DNA of 64,000 nucleotides from Margaritifera margaritifera (GCA_029931535.1 JAQPZY010000953.1:650001-714000), one strand, 5' to 3'; positions 11,439-23,260 are shown, counted from the first letter of the stretch. The notes: a model not told the origin generated them from the sequence alone. A program made the numbers and translations.

Positions 11439-12605
11439 GTAAGTAATTTGAATTAATCAGTGTATCACTTTTAATTTTAGGCGAAAACGATCGTACTATT
11501 TTAAATTAACTAATGTTCTCGCACTCACATTATTTACCTAATAAGACAGATATAGAAAAAAGATCCTGAGACAATTGTTTTACCTCTCCTCTGCGATTTC
11601 TTTAGTCAAAAAAAATTCACATGAAAACCATTTTGCAAAATTCGTCTTTTCAATTTTAGAAACGCTTGAAACATTGCAGACATTCACGAAGTCATAAGCA
11701 TAATGACGTTATATATAGTATCACCGAGTGCATTCTTGTGAGATAAATGTATCCAGTATTGATTTTTCACAACGGCAAACCGAGTCACACATATATAAGA
11801 ATGAGAGCAATCATATTTACAGTACTCATTTTGAGGCCCATATGATACGGACATTTATGTGTGCTGGCCACGTCAAATAAATGTAAAACAGCGCAATTGC
11901 AATTTCGTAGTCATTAATGTTTTCTATTTTCAGGAGATAATAACGAACAGATATGTCTGCACCACTTCCCGGTTAGGGTATTTTTTCGCCACCATCGGAG
12001 CTCCTTTTACTATTCGCATTGCCACCACCACAGCCACCAGTTGGATTTGCAGGTATTATTATAGTTGATGGTATATCGTCCAATACCGAAGTTTTTCCGT
12101 GACAATTATATTTGTCAACTAATACGACATGCCTGAATAAAATCGGCTATGCAAACTATTCGCAAACGAAGTACTTAAAAAAGCAAGGTCAGTATGGATT
12201 ACAATTGTTTGTCGATAGTCTGCTAGAACAATAATGATGGCGGTTCGTACCCATGTCGAATGAAGTATCATTCTATGAACATATATGTAACAAATATATC
12301 TGCTGTTGAATCAACTAAATCGCCAACGTCTCAATTAGTGAAGGAACTGAATTGGTTTCAATAAGTTTAATAAACCCACTTTTTCTTACCTTATATAACA
12401 CATTATTCCAATGGGAACTTAAGAGTTAAGGGCAAACATCGCAGGATTTCAGAGCAAAAGTAGAGTACAAAGTATCGGATGCCTTCGGAATAGAATACCG
12501 GGATTTAAGTTGATACTACCCAATTACCATTTTATACTTACGCCGTAAGTATTCTTTATCGGTCTATCTATCTAATAGTTCCTCTGTCCACCTATCAAAT
12601 CTACC
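11439..12605. other. No confident gene; possible exon at 11935-12050
   Basis: A TATTTTCAG acceptor at about 11926-11934 is followed by a segment rich in His or Pro depending on frame (one frame reads LPPPQPPVGF before a CAG/gtatt). That Pro frame has an upstream in-frame stop, so no clean exon can be called. The rest is AT-rich. Confidence 0.3.
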
Positions 12606-12740
12606 TATGTATGTATGTATGTAAGTATGTATGTATGTATGTATGTATGTATGTATGTATGTATGTATGTATGTATGTATGTATGGATGCATGGATGGAT
12701 GGATTGATGGATGGATGGATGGATGGATGGATGGATGGAT
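12606..12740. repeat. (TATG)n followed by (GGAT)n
   Basis: About 19 TATG units with one interruption pass directly into about 14 GGAT-type units, then a short AGAT and GA-rich tail to about 12772. This is a compound microsatellite. Confidence 0.95.
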
Positions 12741-12828
12741 GTAGATAGATAGAGAGAAAGAGGGGGGAGAGAGATTTGTATGTATGATATATTTACCATT
12801 CTTTATTGGTACTCATTTCTACCACCAG

Positions 12829-12921
12829 GTCCAATAAGAGGACTCTTGGGAATTTATTTGGTACTAAGTCTATTAACTGCTACACTGACCGGCATTAAGG
12901 ACAATGGCAATAGCGTACAGG
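12829..12921 (+). CDS. Candidate 93-nt exon with a hydrophobic segment
   Basis: The segment is bounded by an acceptor (CTACCACCAG, AG at 12827-12828) and a consensus donor (ACAGG followed by gtaagatttt; GT at 12922-12923). It is phase 1-1 and open throughout, encoding about 30 residues with a hydrophobic core (LLGIYLVLSLLTATLTG) that could be a membrane or signal segment. No domain is recognised. The symmetrical phase matches the exons at 17.3-27.7 kb, so it may belong to that gene; there is no direct proof. Confidence 0.35.
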
Positions 12922-12937
12922 GTAAGATTTTGTGTCT

Positions 12938-12938
<1 letters not shown>

Positions 12939-12978
<40 letters not shown>
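12939..12978. repeat. (AAT)n microsatellite
   Basis: About 13 perfect AAT units just inside the putative intron after 12921. Confidence 0.95.
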
Positions 12979-12979
<1 letters not shown>

Positions 12980-13071
12980 TGCAAACAATGATATCGAAGT
13001 ATTACAAAACTAGGGAATAACTAAAGGTCGTTTCATTTTCAGGAAACAACATGTTTTACTTGTCCATATTG

Positions 13072-13194
13072 TAGGAAGCCGTGGTGGCTCAGTGGTTAAG
13101 TCGTTCTGTTCGTGACCAGAATGAATATCCCCGGATCGGCTACTATAGTGTGCACTTCGAGTGATGTTGTGACGTAAAACATTAAAGACCCAAA
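13072..13194 (+). mobile_element. tRNA-derived SINE with 8-bp target duplication
   Basis: The head GTGGTGGCTCAGTGGTTAAG resembles an A box and CCGGATCGGC a weak B box. The tail GACGTAAAACATTAAAGACC matches the tail style of the other SINEs here. The insertion is flanked by CCATATTG at 13064-13071 and 13195-13202. At 123 bp it is shorter than the 4904 copy. Confidence 0.8.
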
Positions 13195-13359
13195 CCATAT
13201 TGACAAAACTTTATGTATGCAGTAGTAATATCAGAAACACAAGTATGTCATACTAATATTGTATAATAATAATTGTACAACACAATGGCATCAAAAAGTG
13301 ATCCGCCGGAGGAATTGACGTCTTTAAAATTCTAAGTTTTAAAACTTTCAGAAAAACAA
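13195..13359. other. Short AT-rich gap before the Penelope-like element
   Basis: No feature beyond the SINE target duplication. The 5' boundary of the retroelement may lie in here. Confidence 0.4.
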
Positions 13360-14258
13360 ATGAAAAGCAGTCTTCACATCAGCTTTTTAAACAACTGTGT
13401 CGAAGAAGGAATAATTCCGTCAGGACTACATTTAAAACTTAAAATTTACATTGGAAACGGCGGTGAAGAATTCCAAAAATCAATTGACAACCTTTTGGAT
13501 AAAGTTTCACTGAATATATGCGAGAGACTTGCAGAAGAACAGCAGAAAAGATCCCTATACATAGGAAAGCAGATGGAAAATGCTAGAGATGAACTTAATA
13601 ACAAACTTGACGGACATAGTCTTTTTGACTTTGATCAAGAAGTGTATGAAAAAACAGAATCTTCGAAAAATAATATACTTCTGAAGCAAAACAAAAAACT
13701 TCACAAATTTCGAGAGGTTAAAGGACAAAGTCAAATAGAGAGGAAACATGGAGAACGTTATACGATGCATAAACAACAGCAAAAACAGCAGCATTCAAAC
13801 AACAAACATTCACACAAGCATTCAAACATTCAAATAGCATCACAACAGCAGAGAAAAGAACCCCTCAAAAAGAAATCTTAAAAACCGAACCAAACTACAA
13901 CATGGAAAAGTAAAACACTTACAGCTGCACCCAAAGCATCAACAAGCAAAACGGGAGAGTTAAAAAGGAATATGATAAATTCAAACAAGAATAGCAAAGA
14001 TCAGCAAGAGCAGCACAAAAACTGGACTCTCCAGGGCACGACAAAGAAGACCTACGCAGAATCCGTAATCATGGCGGAATCGGAGTCAGTGACCATGACA
14101 AAAACATTGAAAAAATTGGTCAAAATTATACAACAATTAATACAAAAGACTTCCAAAGACAAAAGAGTAGAAGATTCCAGAGATTCCGTTGTAGGAGACA
14201 ATGGAAAAAAGAAAGAAAACGGCGAAAACAAATTCAGAGAGGTAAAGAGACAGTGTTA
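13360..14258 (+). pseudogene. Penelope-like element, N-terminal region
   Basis: Two consecutive frames (13360-13881, then 13972-14259) encode a charged protein with long Gln, Lys, Asn and His runs (for example HKQQQKQQHSNNKHSHK) and a FREVK motif seen once in each (13709-13725 and 14230-14245). The repetition and low complexity fit the poorly conserved amino-terminal part of Penelope-like proteins. The start at ATG 13360 is simply the first Met after an upstream stop; the true start is unknown. Confidence 0.6.
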
Positions 14259-14988
14259 AACCTCTCACGTAGAAAACTAACTGATAGTGATTACATACTT
14301 CTAGGTAAAGGATTACAGTTTTGTCCCAAACCAAAACCTCATGATAAAATTAAATTAGCTGAAGACATTTTTAATTTTTCTAGACGCCTAAAATTAAAAG
14401 ATTTTTTTATGATAAATCAGGCAACAACTCCAAGTGTGAATAAGATTCTTTCAATTCCAAAAATATGGGTTATTTCAATAAAAACAAATCATCTTTTACA
14501 CCACCTAGTGGACGTGACTCCCTTTTAGAATTTTACATCGAAGCCATCGCACAAGAAATATTGCACGAGAGTCCTCAAAAGCGACGTTATATAAATATTT
14601 CTAAGGAAGAAATGGAGTCTTTATGTAATTTAATTAATGGCGAGAGTATTGTTATTAAAAAGGCTGATAAATCAAACACTATTATTATTATGAATCAGGA
14701 AGACTACGTTAAAGAAGTTGAACGTCAATTAAATGATGAAAAGTACTACAAAAAAGTCAACAAAGATCCTTCATTAGAAAAAAACCTAAAATTTCACACG
14801 CATTGATGAAATATCTAAGAATGATAGTTCTGTATATGAAGAATTTGATACTTTCCCTCTCAAAATACGTACACCTCAATTCTACATATTGCCCAAAGCT
14901 CATAAAAGTCCTGACCATACATTAAATTATCTAGGACGACCAATTATATTCATATACGGAGAACTTATCCAAATTTATATATAGAGTT
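14256..14988 (+). pseudogene. Penelope-like reverse transcriptase, finger region
   Basis: Three frames are needed. NLSRRKLTDSD and LGKGLQFCP (14256-14330) are typical of the region before the catalytic core. The frame then shifts near 14465 to SSFTPPSGRD, followed by IVIKKADKSNTIIIM (14650-14695), the conserved nucleotide-contacting RT motif. Another shift near 14800 leads to TPQFYILPKAHKSP and GRPIIF (14870-14950), the element's template-contact motif. Both joins look like one-base indels. Confidence 0.8.
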
Positions 14989-16253
14989 TTGCAACCTTTA
15001 ATGAAATCACTTCCTTCATACATTAAAGATACTACTGATTTCATAAAAAAGTTGAAGTCTATTCTACAACTATCTCATAATTCCCTCCTTGTATCTTTAG
15101 ATGTAACATCATTGTATACAAACATACCGCATGCAGATGGTATTAAGGCGTGTAAATATTTTCTTGACAACAGTCCTAATCATCACAGAATATCGAGTGA
15201 AGATATTTGTAAAATAATGACACTTATCTTGGAAATAATAATTTTCAATTTAATAGTACCAATTACATCCAAATAATAGGTACGGCAATGGGTTGTCCTA
15301 TGGCTTCTTCATATGCTTCCCTTTTCATGGGTAAATTGGAACAAGATTTTCTTGAAAACGAGATTTTTATTCCCACTGTTTGGTTAAGATTTTTAGATGA
15401 CATCTTTATGATGTGGAACCACTCAGAAGAAGATCTCAAAAAATGTATGAATAGCCTAAATAATTTTCATCCCACATCTAAATTTACTTACACTGCATCC
15501 AGTACGCAAGTATCATTTCTAGACGTAAATGTGATGAAAAATTCTGATAATACTATCTCTACAAATATTCACGTCAAAGAAATTAATATCCACCAATATG
15601 TGGAATATTCGTCTTGTCATCCCAGGTCATGTAAAAACGGTACACCTTATAGTCAGGCGAGAAAATACCGACGTATCATTTCAGACGATTGTCAATTACA
15701 AAATTCTTTGAATGAATTAAAAACATATTTCCAAAGCAGTAATTATCCTATACACGTCATAGAGTCTGCTTTGAGTAAAGTCTGCATTCTTACCCAAAAT
15801 GATGTTTTAAATGCAGCAGAATGTACGAAAGAGAAAAATATAATTCCTTTCATAATACAATATAATCCTTCATTGCCAAATATAGGCATTACAATTAATA
15901 AATATTGGAGTCTCCTCAACTTATCAGATAAAAACAGAGTCAAAACACTTTACAAGAGCAAGCCAATTCTTGCTTATAGAAGACCTAGGAATTTACAAGA
16001 TCTTTTGATCAGAACTAAACCGATAGAAAATTTAAAAAGATGTTTTTCATCATCTAAATGCAACAGACGTCGGTGTTCTCAATGTACAAATATTAGAGAA
16101 AGTACCTATTTTAGTAGCTCCAATACTAACGAATTGTTTTCTCTACGTTATAACACTGACTGCATATCAACTGATGTAATTTATTTGATAACCTGTAAAA
16201 ATATAACATGCAATATGTTGGACAAACACTTCAACAAGTTTATAAGAAAATGA
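14989..16253 (+). pseudogene. Penelope-like reverse transcriptase, catalytic core and linker
   Basis: SLDVTSLYTNIPH (15096-15135) carries the first catalytic Asp. After a frame change at about 15275-15290 the longest open frame of the window (321 codons from 15288) has GCPMASSYA (motif B), RFLDDIFMMW (motif C; FLDD replaces the more usual Y-x-DD) and VSFLDVNV (motif D/E area). Near its end come a Cys cluster (KCNRRRCSQC) and VIYLITCKN, which begin the GIY-YIG module. Both Asp residues of motif C are kept. The frame ends at TAG or a shift near 16210-16253. Confidence 0.88.
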
Positions 16254-16480
16254 ATCATCACCGCTTTCATATAAATAATTGTATGGATCCTCAGTTCTCC
16301 TCTAATGTTTCAATACATTTTAATGCAAATAATCACTCTTTACGTGATTTTTCGTTCATGCCAATCGATATTGTGCACGGAGAAATGAACAGACTCATTA
16401 AAGAAAGTTACTGGATTAATCGGTTAGATACTTTGTATCCCAATGGCCTTAATACTCAGGCATTATATAAAATTGTATAA
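16208..16480 (+). pseudogene. GIY-YIG endonuclease end of the Penelope-like element
   Basis: Continuing in the next frame from VIYLITC (16175), the segment reads MQYVGQTLQQVYKKMNHHRF, giving the paired IYL...YVG signature of GIY-YIG nucleases and the conserved Arg/His helix. Downstream is [14 protein letters not shown], the usual C-terminal motif. Stop is at 16478-16480. A one-base frame change separates it from the reverse transcriptase. Confidence 0.85.
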
Positions 16481-16502
16481 CTTTTTAGTGGAGGAATTGA
16501 TA

Positions 16503-16515
16503 TGTTGTATACATG

Positions 16516-16598
<83 letters not shown>

Positions 16599-16631
16599 AT
16601 ATATACATATATATATATATGTATGTGTGTA

Positions 16632-16692
<61 letters not shown>

Positions 16693-16705
16693 ATGTGTGT
16701 ATGTA

Positions 16706-16743
<38 letters not shown>
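16503..16743. repeat. Compound (TATG)n/(TA)n/(TG)n microsatellite
   Basis: 240 bp of TA runs interspersed with GTATGTGTG tracts. Three long frames across it (Ile-Tyr and Val-Tyr runs) are artefacts. It lies in the 3' non-coding part of the Penelope-like element. Confidence 0.95.
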
Positions 16744-16747
<4 letters not shown>

Positions 16748-17137
16748 TTATAGAAATAGTTGTATGTATGACTGTTTGTCTCTACATTATAATTTCACTG
16801 TCAGTATTAGAGATCTTTCTGATCTCGTTATACATATGATCTTTTTATGATAAAACATATCATTTATGACGTTATGGCAATAACGTAATTGTTTATAAAT
16901 ATATAGACGTCATCCGTTTCTTTCAAAAACATTCTGTGCCCGAAGAAGAATATAGTAAATGCGAAACTACTCGCACAAATTTATCGGCGTTTGTGTTGGT
17001 CTTTTTAATTTCAAATCTAATATTGTATAAAGACCCTTTAGTCACTGTTAGGGTAGGTGGTTTGGAAGGGGTAGCATCATGTTACAAAATAGCAATTGGA
17101 ATTTGCGATGGAGCAGCCATCAAAGCTGCTCTATTTT

Positions 17138-17167
17138 GATGATGATGATGATGATTGATTAGAACGA

Positions 17168-17214
<47 letters not shown>

Positions 17215-17241
17215 GTTGTTGTTGTTGTTGTTGTTGTTGTC
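17138..17241. repeat. (GAT)n, (TTA)n and (GTT)n tracts
   Basis: Six GAT units are followed, after a short gap, by about 14 TTA and 9 GTT units. Confidence 0.9.
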
Positions 17242-17286
17242 TGTCAATATCAACATCTTATTATGTATGAACTCATGGTAATTCAG

Positions 17287-17696
17287 GAATGATTGTTTTA
17301 GCTTCAATCATTGAGTTCAGTTTGGTTGCAAATTTACAACAGGGACGACTATCGTTTTCTGGTACAACAACGAATTCACCCTTAAGTACAACTTCGACGA
17401 TGAGTTCAACTACAAGTTCCACTTCGTCGACCACAACCTCTGAATCAAGCACGAGCTTAACTGAAGCACCACTCCGATAAGCACGAGTTCGACCACCAGT
17501 ACAACTCCGTCGACCATGACCTCCACTGCAAGTAGTACTTCTTCGACCACGAGTTCAACGACCATCACCTCTACATCAACCGCGAGTTCAGCTACAAGCA
17601 CAAATCCGTCTACCACAAGTTCAACCGCTAGTACCACTCCGCAGACGAGTTCAACAACATATACCACGTCGTCCACCACGAGTTCAAGCACAAAAG
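17287..17696 (+). CDS. Mucin-type Thr/Ser-rich exon, one-base frame break
   Basis: The exon has acceptor TAATTCAG (AG 17285-17286) and donor AAAG followed by gtaagata (GT 17697-17698). After about 18 mixed residues (a hydrophobic ASIIEFSLVA at 17298-17330) it encodes over 100 residues that are almost only Thr and Ser with a few Pro and Ala, the composition of heavily O-glycosylated mucin or matrix spacers. The first frame stops at 17478-17480. The second frame runs from about 17468 to the donor in phase 1. The length of 410 nt is one short of a phase 1-1 exon, consistent with a single-base loss near 17470. It is either a pseudo-exon or carries a sequencing indel. It is paralogous to 23838-23918. 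Confidence 0.7.
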
Positions 17697-17864
17697 GTAA
17701 GATATGTGTATATGTTGCAAGTAGAACACTGATCATCAAACTGGTCATTGTATGATGCATTCAGAATAATAATCAATACATCTGAGTTATGTTTTTTTTT
17801 TTAAATTAAACAGCCTAAATTCACTCACACCAAGTAGTAATATAGCATCGGTGCTCTTGACTGT

Positions 17865-18592
17865 GCGTGTACGTAACACCTCTGGATTATGATTGTACGT
17901 AATACCTCTTTATTATGCCTTTACGTAATCACCTGTGATTATGCCTGTACGTAATTCCTCTTGATTATGCCTGTACGTAATTCCTCTTGATTATGCCTGT
18001 GCGTAATACCTCTTGATTATGATTGTACTTAATGGCCTTTGATTATGCCTGTACGTAATACCTCTGGGTTATGATTGTACGTAATACCTCTTGATTATGC
18101 CTGTACGTAATCACCTGTGATTATGCCTGTACGTAATTCCTCTTGATTATGCAAGTACGTAATTCCTCTTGATTATGCCTGTGCGTAATACTACTTGATT
18201 ATGATTGTACCTAATGACCTTTGATTTTGCCTGTGCGTAATACCTCTTGATTATGATTGTACGTAATAACCTTTGATTATGCCTGTACGTAATACCTCTT
18301 GGTTATGCCTGTACGTAATACCTCTTGATTATGATTGTACGTAATACCTCTTGATTAGACCAGTACGTAATGCCTCTAGGTTATGCCTGTACTTAATGAC
18401 CTTTATTATGCCTGTACTTAATGACTCTTGATTATGCCTGTACGTAATTCCACTTGAGTATGCCTGTACGTAATTCCTCTTGATTATGCCTGTACGTAAT
18501 TACTTTTGATTATGCCTGTACGTAATTACTCTTGATTTTGCCTGTACCTAATACCTCTTGATTATGCCTGTACGTAATGCCTCTTCTACTCA
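17865..18592. repeat. ~25-bp minisatellite, about 28 copies
   Basis: Units of the form TTGATTATGCCTGTACGTAA plus TACCTC recur for 730 bp with moderate divergence and occasional 1-2 bp length changes. Higher-order blocks repeat (a TCACCTGTGATTATG block occurs at about 17926 and 18107). The array lies in the putative intron after the mucin exon, and no copy is seen after the second mucin exon at 23.9 kb. Confidence 0.95.
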
Positions 18593-18886
18593 CTACCTGT
18601 TTACACGAACTAGCTCCTAATTTTGATTACGTTTCAAAAGGTAATGTGATTTAATTAATTACTCTACCAGAAGTGAGTAATTGGATTTGTGAATGTAATC
18701 AAACTTTCAAAACTAATTGTAATTTAATCAGTTACATTTGAAGCAATTGATCCCAGGTTTGTTTATAGGCTGGTTCGAATGCTATATCAAATTTATATCT
18801 TGATAGTATGGTGGGAAAGAAATTCGACTAACAGTCTAGCCGGTTGAATACGAGTAGCTCATTGCATTGCCCACGTACCGGAGCTT
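18593..18886. other. No gene seen
   Basis: AT-rich spacer between the minisatellite and an (AAT)n tract. Confidence 0.4.
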
Positions 18887-18920
18887 AATAATAATAATAA
18901 TATAAATAATAATAATAACA

Positions 18921-18962
<42 letters not shown>

Positions 18963-18985
18963 TATTTTTATTATTATTATATGGC
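18887..18985. repeat. (AAT)n facing (ATT)n, hairpin-forming
   Basis: About 8 AAT units (with one interruption) are followed within 10 bp by about 15 ATT units. The two tracts are complementary and could fold into a hairpin. Confidence 0.9.
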
Positions 18986-20052
18986 TAGCTAAGCCAGGGG
19001 CGAAACTGTATGATAAATGCTGACATTTGGGATAGTGATCATACATTCCAATTAACAGACGCGTATACTAACAACTCAGAAGTTATGTTAATTGTATGTA
19101 AATCTATTCTAACCCTCTTGCGCGGTCACGGAGGGATAGGTCAAACTTTTAAACATTTGACCACATCCAAAGACCACCGCAAAATCATATCGCAATGTTT
19201 GAAGTCGCGATATCTGCGAACGAGTAGGAGGAGCTGTACCACAAAATTCTTATAAATATTACAGTTATTATATAATTAAATTGATCCAGCAGTGTTCCTA
19301 CGCTCAATCTGCGCCCCCGTTAGCGAAAAAATTCGAGATGTTGCGAGTGGACGTGGCCATGTAATTGACACATACAGACAATCGTTTCTATCAATACAAA
19401 GAAAAAGAAAACTATTCATAACAACCACAGAAGTTTCGTTAATACTGATTGGTTGCACGAGTTTGATACCGATCTTTTCCAGTCCAGGGTAAACACTAAC
19501 CAACCAGAAGCGAATTCAGCAATTCACTGTTCAGCATAGAGGAAGTGAATACCTTCCAAACTGGCTCCAAGTAATCGAAACATGGGGAAATGTCGAGTAA
19601 AAGTGACTATTACATGATCAGTAATGCACTGAAATCGTACGTGGAGAAAACGTTTCAAAATGAAATCGCAAATTGTTAAAGGGAATTAGTACGGAATTAG
19701 CTAGGGATCAGATCTCGAACCGTGCGAGTTAGTCACCTTGTTGATTGGGAGAAGGCGAGTGGGTGTTATTAGTTTTTCCTTTTTTCACTGACAAAAACGA
19801 GTGCTTGCACGGCAATAGCTCTTCCAAAAGTTTGATAATAAAGTCAGAAAATAAAACGTTTAGCCTGCAGATCATTCAACTTTTCAGACTGAGTTTCAGC
19901 TTGAGATTTTTTTGTCAATCAATTGCAAAGAACGTTACTTTCAAACACCATTTGGTCGTTGCTGGAAACTCAAGTTCAGAGTTGTATGATCTCTCAGATC
20001 CACTTAAACGTTAATGCACAGCTGTTTTCACGTACCATAAACAATCTAATTT

Positions 20053-20083
<31 letters not shown>

Positions 20084-20790
20084 TAATAATATTTTTTGAG
20101 GATAATACATTTTGTTCAGAATCAATCAATCTTACATATAGTCCTCAAAAAATAGAAAACAATAATTCACATTTACATTGATTGTTTATAAATCTCGATC
20201 TATTAAAAGATGTTTTAAGTACAAATTTGGAACTTCTCGTGTATATATTGGACAAGCCACACTCCCGTAACAACAAAATTTATAACCTCTACACATAAAA
20301 TGTGCACGTGCTTACTGCAGAAAATGTGAGAATAGATTTAGAAAAGGTATGTAGACTGTGCGTGTTTTGTCTAAATATTGGGCAAGAAGTTTGTTGCTAT
20401 GGTGAATCAGGAGAGTTTGTATAAAGAAAGATAATAGCGTTTTTGATAATAACTACAATTTGAAAAGTGAATACGTTTTACTCTCTTTTTATTATAATAT
20501 TCAAATGATCTATAAGAATATCCACCGCAACTCCCACCCTTAATCTCTTACCCCAGGTGAAGAATACAAATTTGACCACCACTAATCATACCCCACGATT
20601 TCAAATCTTTATCTTGAACCGTGCAAAAGGAGTTGTGCTATCTTATGAATGCATGCATGCACAAACACAAGCACGTACGCTGTTCCTGACGTATCACACC
20701 TACTCATATCTAATACTACAAATGCACACAAACACACAGGCAGATCATGAAATACCCATCGACAAGTTTGGGTATAAGACTTAAAGGAAA
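18986..20790. repeat. Duplicated segment A1 (partner at 29110-31520)
   Basis: This 1.8-kb block aligns collinearly with 29110-31520. Shared anchors include CTGTATGATAAATGCTGA / CTGTACGATACATGCTGA, GGAACAC-type blocks near 19440/29890, CAGAAAATGTGA near 20316/30946, and TAAATATTGGGCAAGAAG / TAAATATTGGGGAAGAAG near 20370/30990. I see no exon in either copy: open frames are not shared. The copies are considerably diverged. Confidence 0.75.
20053..20092. repeat. (AAT)n microsatellite
   Basis: About 12 AAT units with one GAT. Confidence 0.9.
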
Positions 20791-21370
20791 ATGAACTAAA
20801 TTAATCGATTAGACGTTTAATAGCGATAATAGCAATATATAACAAATATCGAAAAGATTATGATATGAACGCTATATTTAATATTACAAAACACACGAGA
20901 TCTTTTTTTCCGTGAGCTGTTTACAACTTGTAAGTTGTGTATTTAATTAATTTACTGAAAGGAATTTAGTTGTATTCTAAGTCTAAAATTACTTACTACG
21001 CTTAAAAGGGAAAGTTATACATTAATTAATTCCCTGGATAGTCAGTATTGGTAAATAATCATTAACTAATATTACAGTGGTGACAGATGTAAAGACTAAT
21101 CATAAGTAATATGTTTAATTTATTCAAAAATACGAAGATATTGGTCATGTTTACGGACCATTTACAGAGAGAGTGGAGGGGGGACCCAGACTAGAAATGT
21201 TGAAAAGATTATTAGTTGCACCCTATTTTATTTACCTTTTCAGCATAGTTATTGTTGTACGATGCTTTGTAATTTTCGCTGAATTTTGAAAAGGAACCCC
21301 ACCAATTATAATTTACCAGCAACATTTGTTTATTTGTCCTTCTATAATTTTGCTTCAACTTTACCGGCAG

Positions 21371-21436
21371 GATTTGACACCATCAGATCTTTTGATTGGA
21401 GGACCGATATAAATGGTTGCATCATCATTGTGATCA
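21371..21436 (+). CDS. 66-nt mini-exon, copy A
   Basis: It has acceptor TTTACCGGCAG (AG 21369-21370) and donor A followed by gtaagtaag (GT 21437-21438). It is phase 1-1, 66 nt, open, and reads FDTIRSFDWRTDINGCIIIVI. The paralogue at 25270-25335 has the same length, phase and splice sites. That shared frame is the main evidence it is an exon. Function is unknown; one Cys and a W-R-x-DIN core are common to both copies. Confidence 0.45.
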
Positions 21437-22439
21437 GTAAGTAAGATTCATTAATATTGTTTACTATACCGTGAGATGCTTGACTATTATTTTAGGATTA
21501 TATTGATTTACGCCTGGAATGCTAATCAAAGTCATTCGAAAAAGAGGCATTGCAAAATTGCCAGTAGACAAAACATGGTGTAGTGTGTTATCGATATTCA
21601 AGTAGAGTGTGAATGTTTTGGTTTTTAATCGGGTCTTTTCTACTCCACTCCTATGCACAGATCAGGCTAGAGCCTAAAATAGCACATAGAACAAATTTCT
21701 CGACTGTAATAAAACGAATTTACTCTGTTCTGTGATAACGACTCTTTAATACATCAGGTCATTTTGTAAAGTAATAAAGACTACAACTCCAACAGATATG
21801 TCTAGTTGAAGAGAGATTTTGTTCTTGTATGTACATCACAACCGTGTTTGTTCATCTGTGCGTCCGTCATTCAATGAATTGTGTTTCTTGGAACATAAAG
21901 CAGTCTACACCTGTTGAGAAAATGATAGTGCTTCTTTAAGATAGGCATATGACAGCGAAAATGTCTGATCCTGACAAGAGAGGGGTGGGGTAGCAAAGAT
22001 CAGATTTCCATGAGCAATATGGAATATTTATGTTCACCTGATCATCATCTACGCCGATTGAGGGAGTTATATACGAGTTACGTGAGGATGTGTAGATGAC
22101 AAGGACGATGTGGAACCTTAGATACATCACTGGGTAGGATGGTAGGTGGGTTTCACAAATAAAATATGCAGATTGTGGTGATATTTGTCATCTCTATTTA
22201 AAGGCCGTCATTCGTAACTGAGCGGAGGAGTTCCTATAAAGATAACCGATTTGTTTACTTGCAACTCAAGATGGCATCCAGCATGCATACAATTAAACTG
22301 TGGGCCAGTCGTTTGCGGCAAATTAAATATCAGTACAACTTCATCCATCCGAACTTACATTGTCTACATTCTAGTTGCAAACACAGGACTCTTGTGCCAC
22401 CAAAACAAGTGCTGCAAAAATAAAGTCACTTGCGCGTGA

Positions 22440-23240
22440 GTTTTATTATCTGTGTCAGGCGATTCAAAGAAATCGATGCTCAAATCAATATTAGATTTTA
22501 AATATGCTCACATTATTCCTTATATTTTAACCAAATACCTTTCTTTCTGAACAAGACTGTTCTGGTTTTGTAGCAACTGATCTGGCATGAGTTTGTCCTC
22601 AGTCTAAAAATTTCAAAGATTAGCGACACTATCATGAAAAGTGTTACAGAGATAAAAATATAAAGGCTTCATCCGTTTACACCGCCAATCATCTTATAAA
22701 ATCTCCAATAACTTAACTACTCTTACATCAAGGTTGAAATGTTTTATTATGAGTACATTTTGTTTGTGTGCTGAAAACCGTTTTCCGTCCTTCAGACAAG
22801 ATGCGTTAGTAACAGGTGGTCTCTTTACGACAGTGCAAACTTCATCAATAAAGTTTTAAGAACAGGTAGTCTCTTAATGGCATTACAACATTCAGACATG
22901 ATGCTTCATAAACAGACAGTATCTAGCAAGTAGTATATCTTGGATTTTATTAGCAAAATATATGTTTAATTGGGATTCTCTGTACCCTACGTTTAAATAC
23001 ATTTTGCTTGGATGTAGACATAACGACAAATAAGGCTTCAATCCATACAGATTAGAATCAGGCATGAAGTATGTAATTCTGTGCGATGTAATATCATATC
23101 AAACAATTTCTTATAATATGCATTGTTAATATATCAATTTAATTTTTGTTCCCATTTTCCGATTTAATTATACATATAATAAATGTAATTAGTTTAATGA
23201 AAATGTAAGATCATGTCATCATTATTTAATAATCACTCTC
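22440..23240. other. Putative intron, no feature
   Basis: AT-rich sequence between the mini-exon and the CBM14 exon, alignable to 26930-27560. Nothing coding is seen. Confidence 0.4.
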
Positions 23241-23260
23241 ATTATTGTTTTGTTATTTAG

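Larger units (their letters stand above)
13360..17000 (+). mobile_element. Penelope-like retroelement (GIY-YIG type), decayed
   Basis: The element codes, in broken frames, for an N-terminal Gln/Lys-rich region, a reverse transcriptase core and a C-terminal GIY-YIG nuclease region, in the order known for Penelope-like elements. Past the coding end lies a long TA/GTAT microsatellite. Beyond that a block at 16928-16975 contains CCCGAAGAAGAATATAG and GCGAAACT, a pattern typical of the terminal repeats of these elements. No second terminal repeat was found by eye. These elements move by target-primed reverse transcription. At least five frame changes make this copy inactive unless they are assembly errors. 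Confidence 0.85.

Noticed and set aside
16443..16850. Three long plus frames rich in Ile-Tyr and Val-Cys
   Set aside because: Products of the TA/GTAT microsatellite in the 3' part of the Penelope-like element.
17410..17760. 116-codon minus frame of Val, Leu and Glu
   Set aside because: Antisense of the Thr/Ser-coding mucin repeat. The plus strand has splice sites and a sensible composition.
19745..20014. 89-codon plus frame in segment A1
   Set aside because: The frame is not kept in the duplicate at about 30280-30500, so it is not conserved coding sequence.
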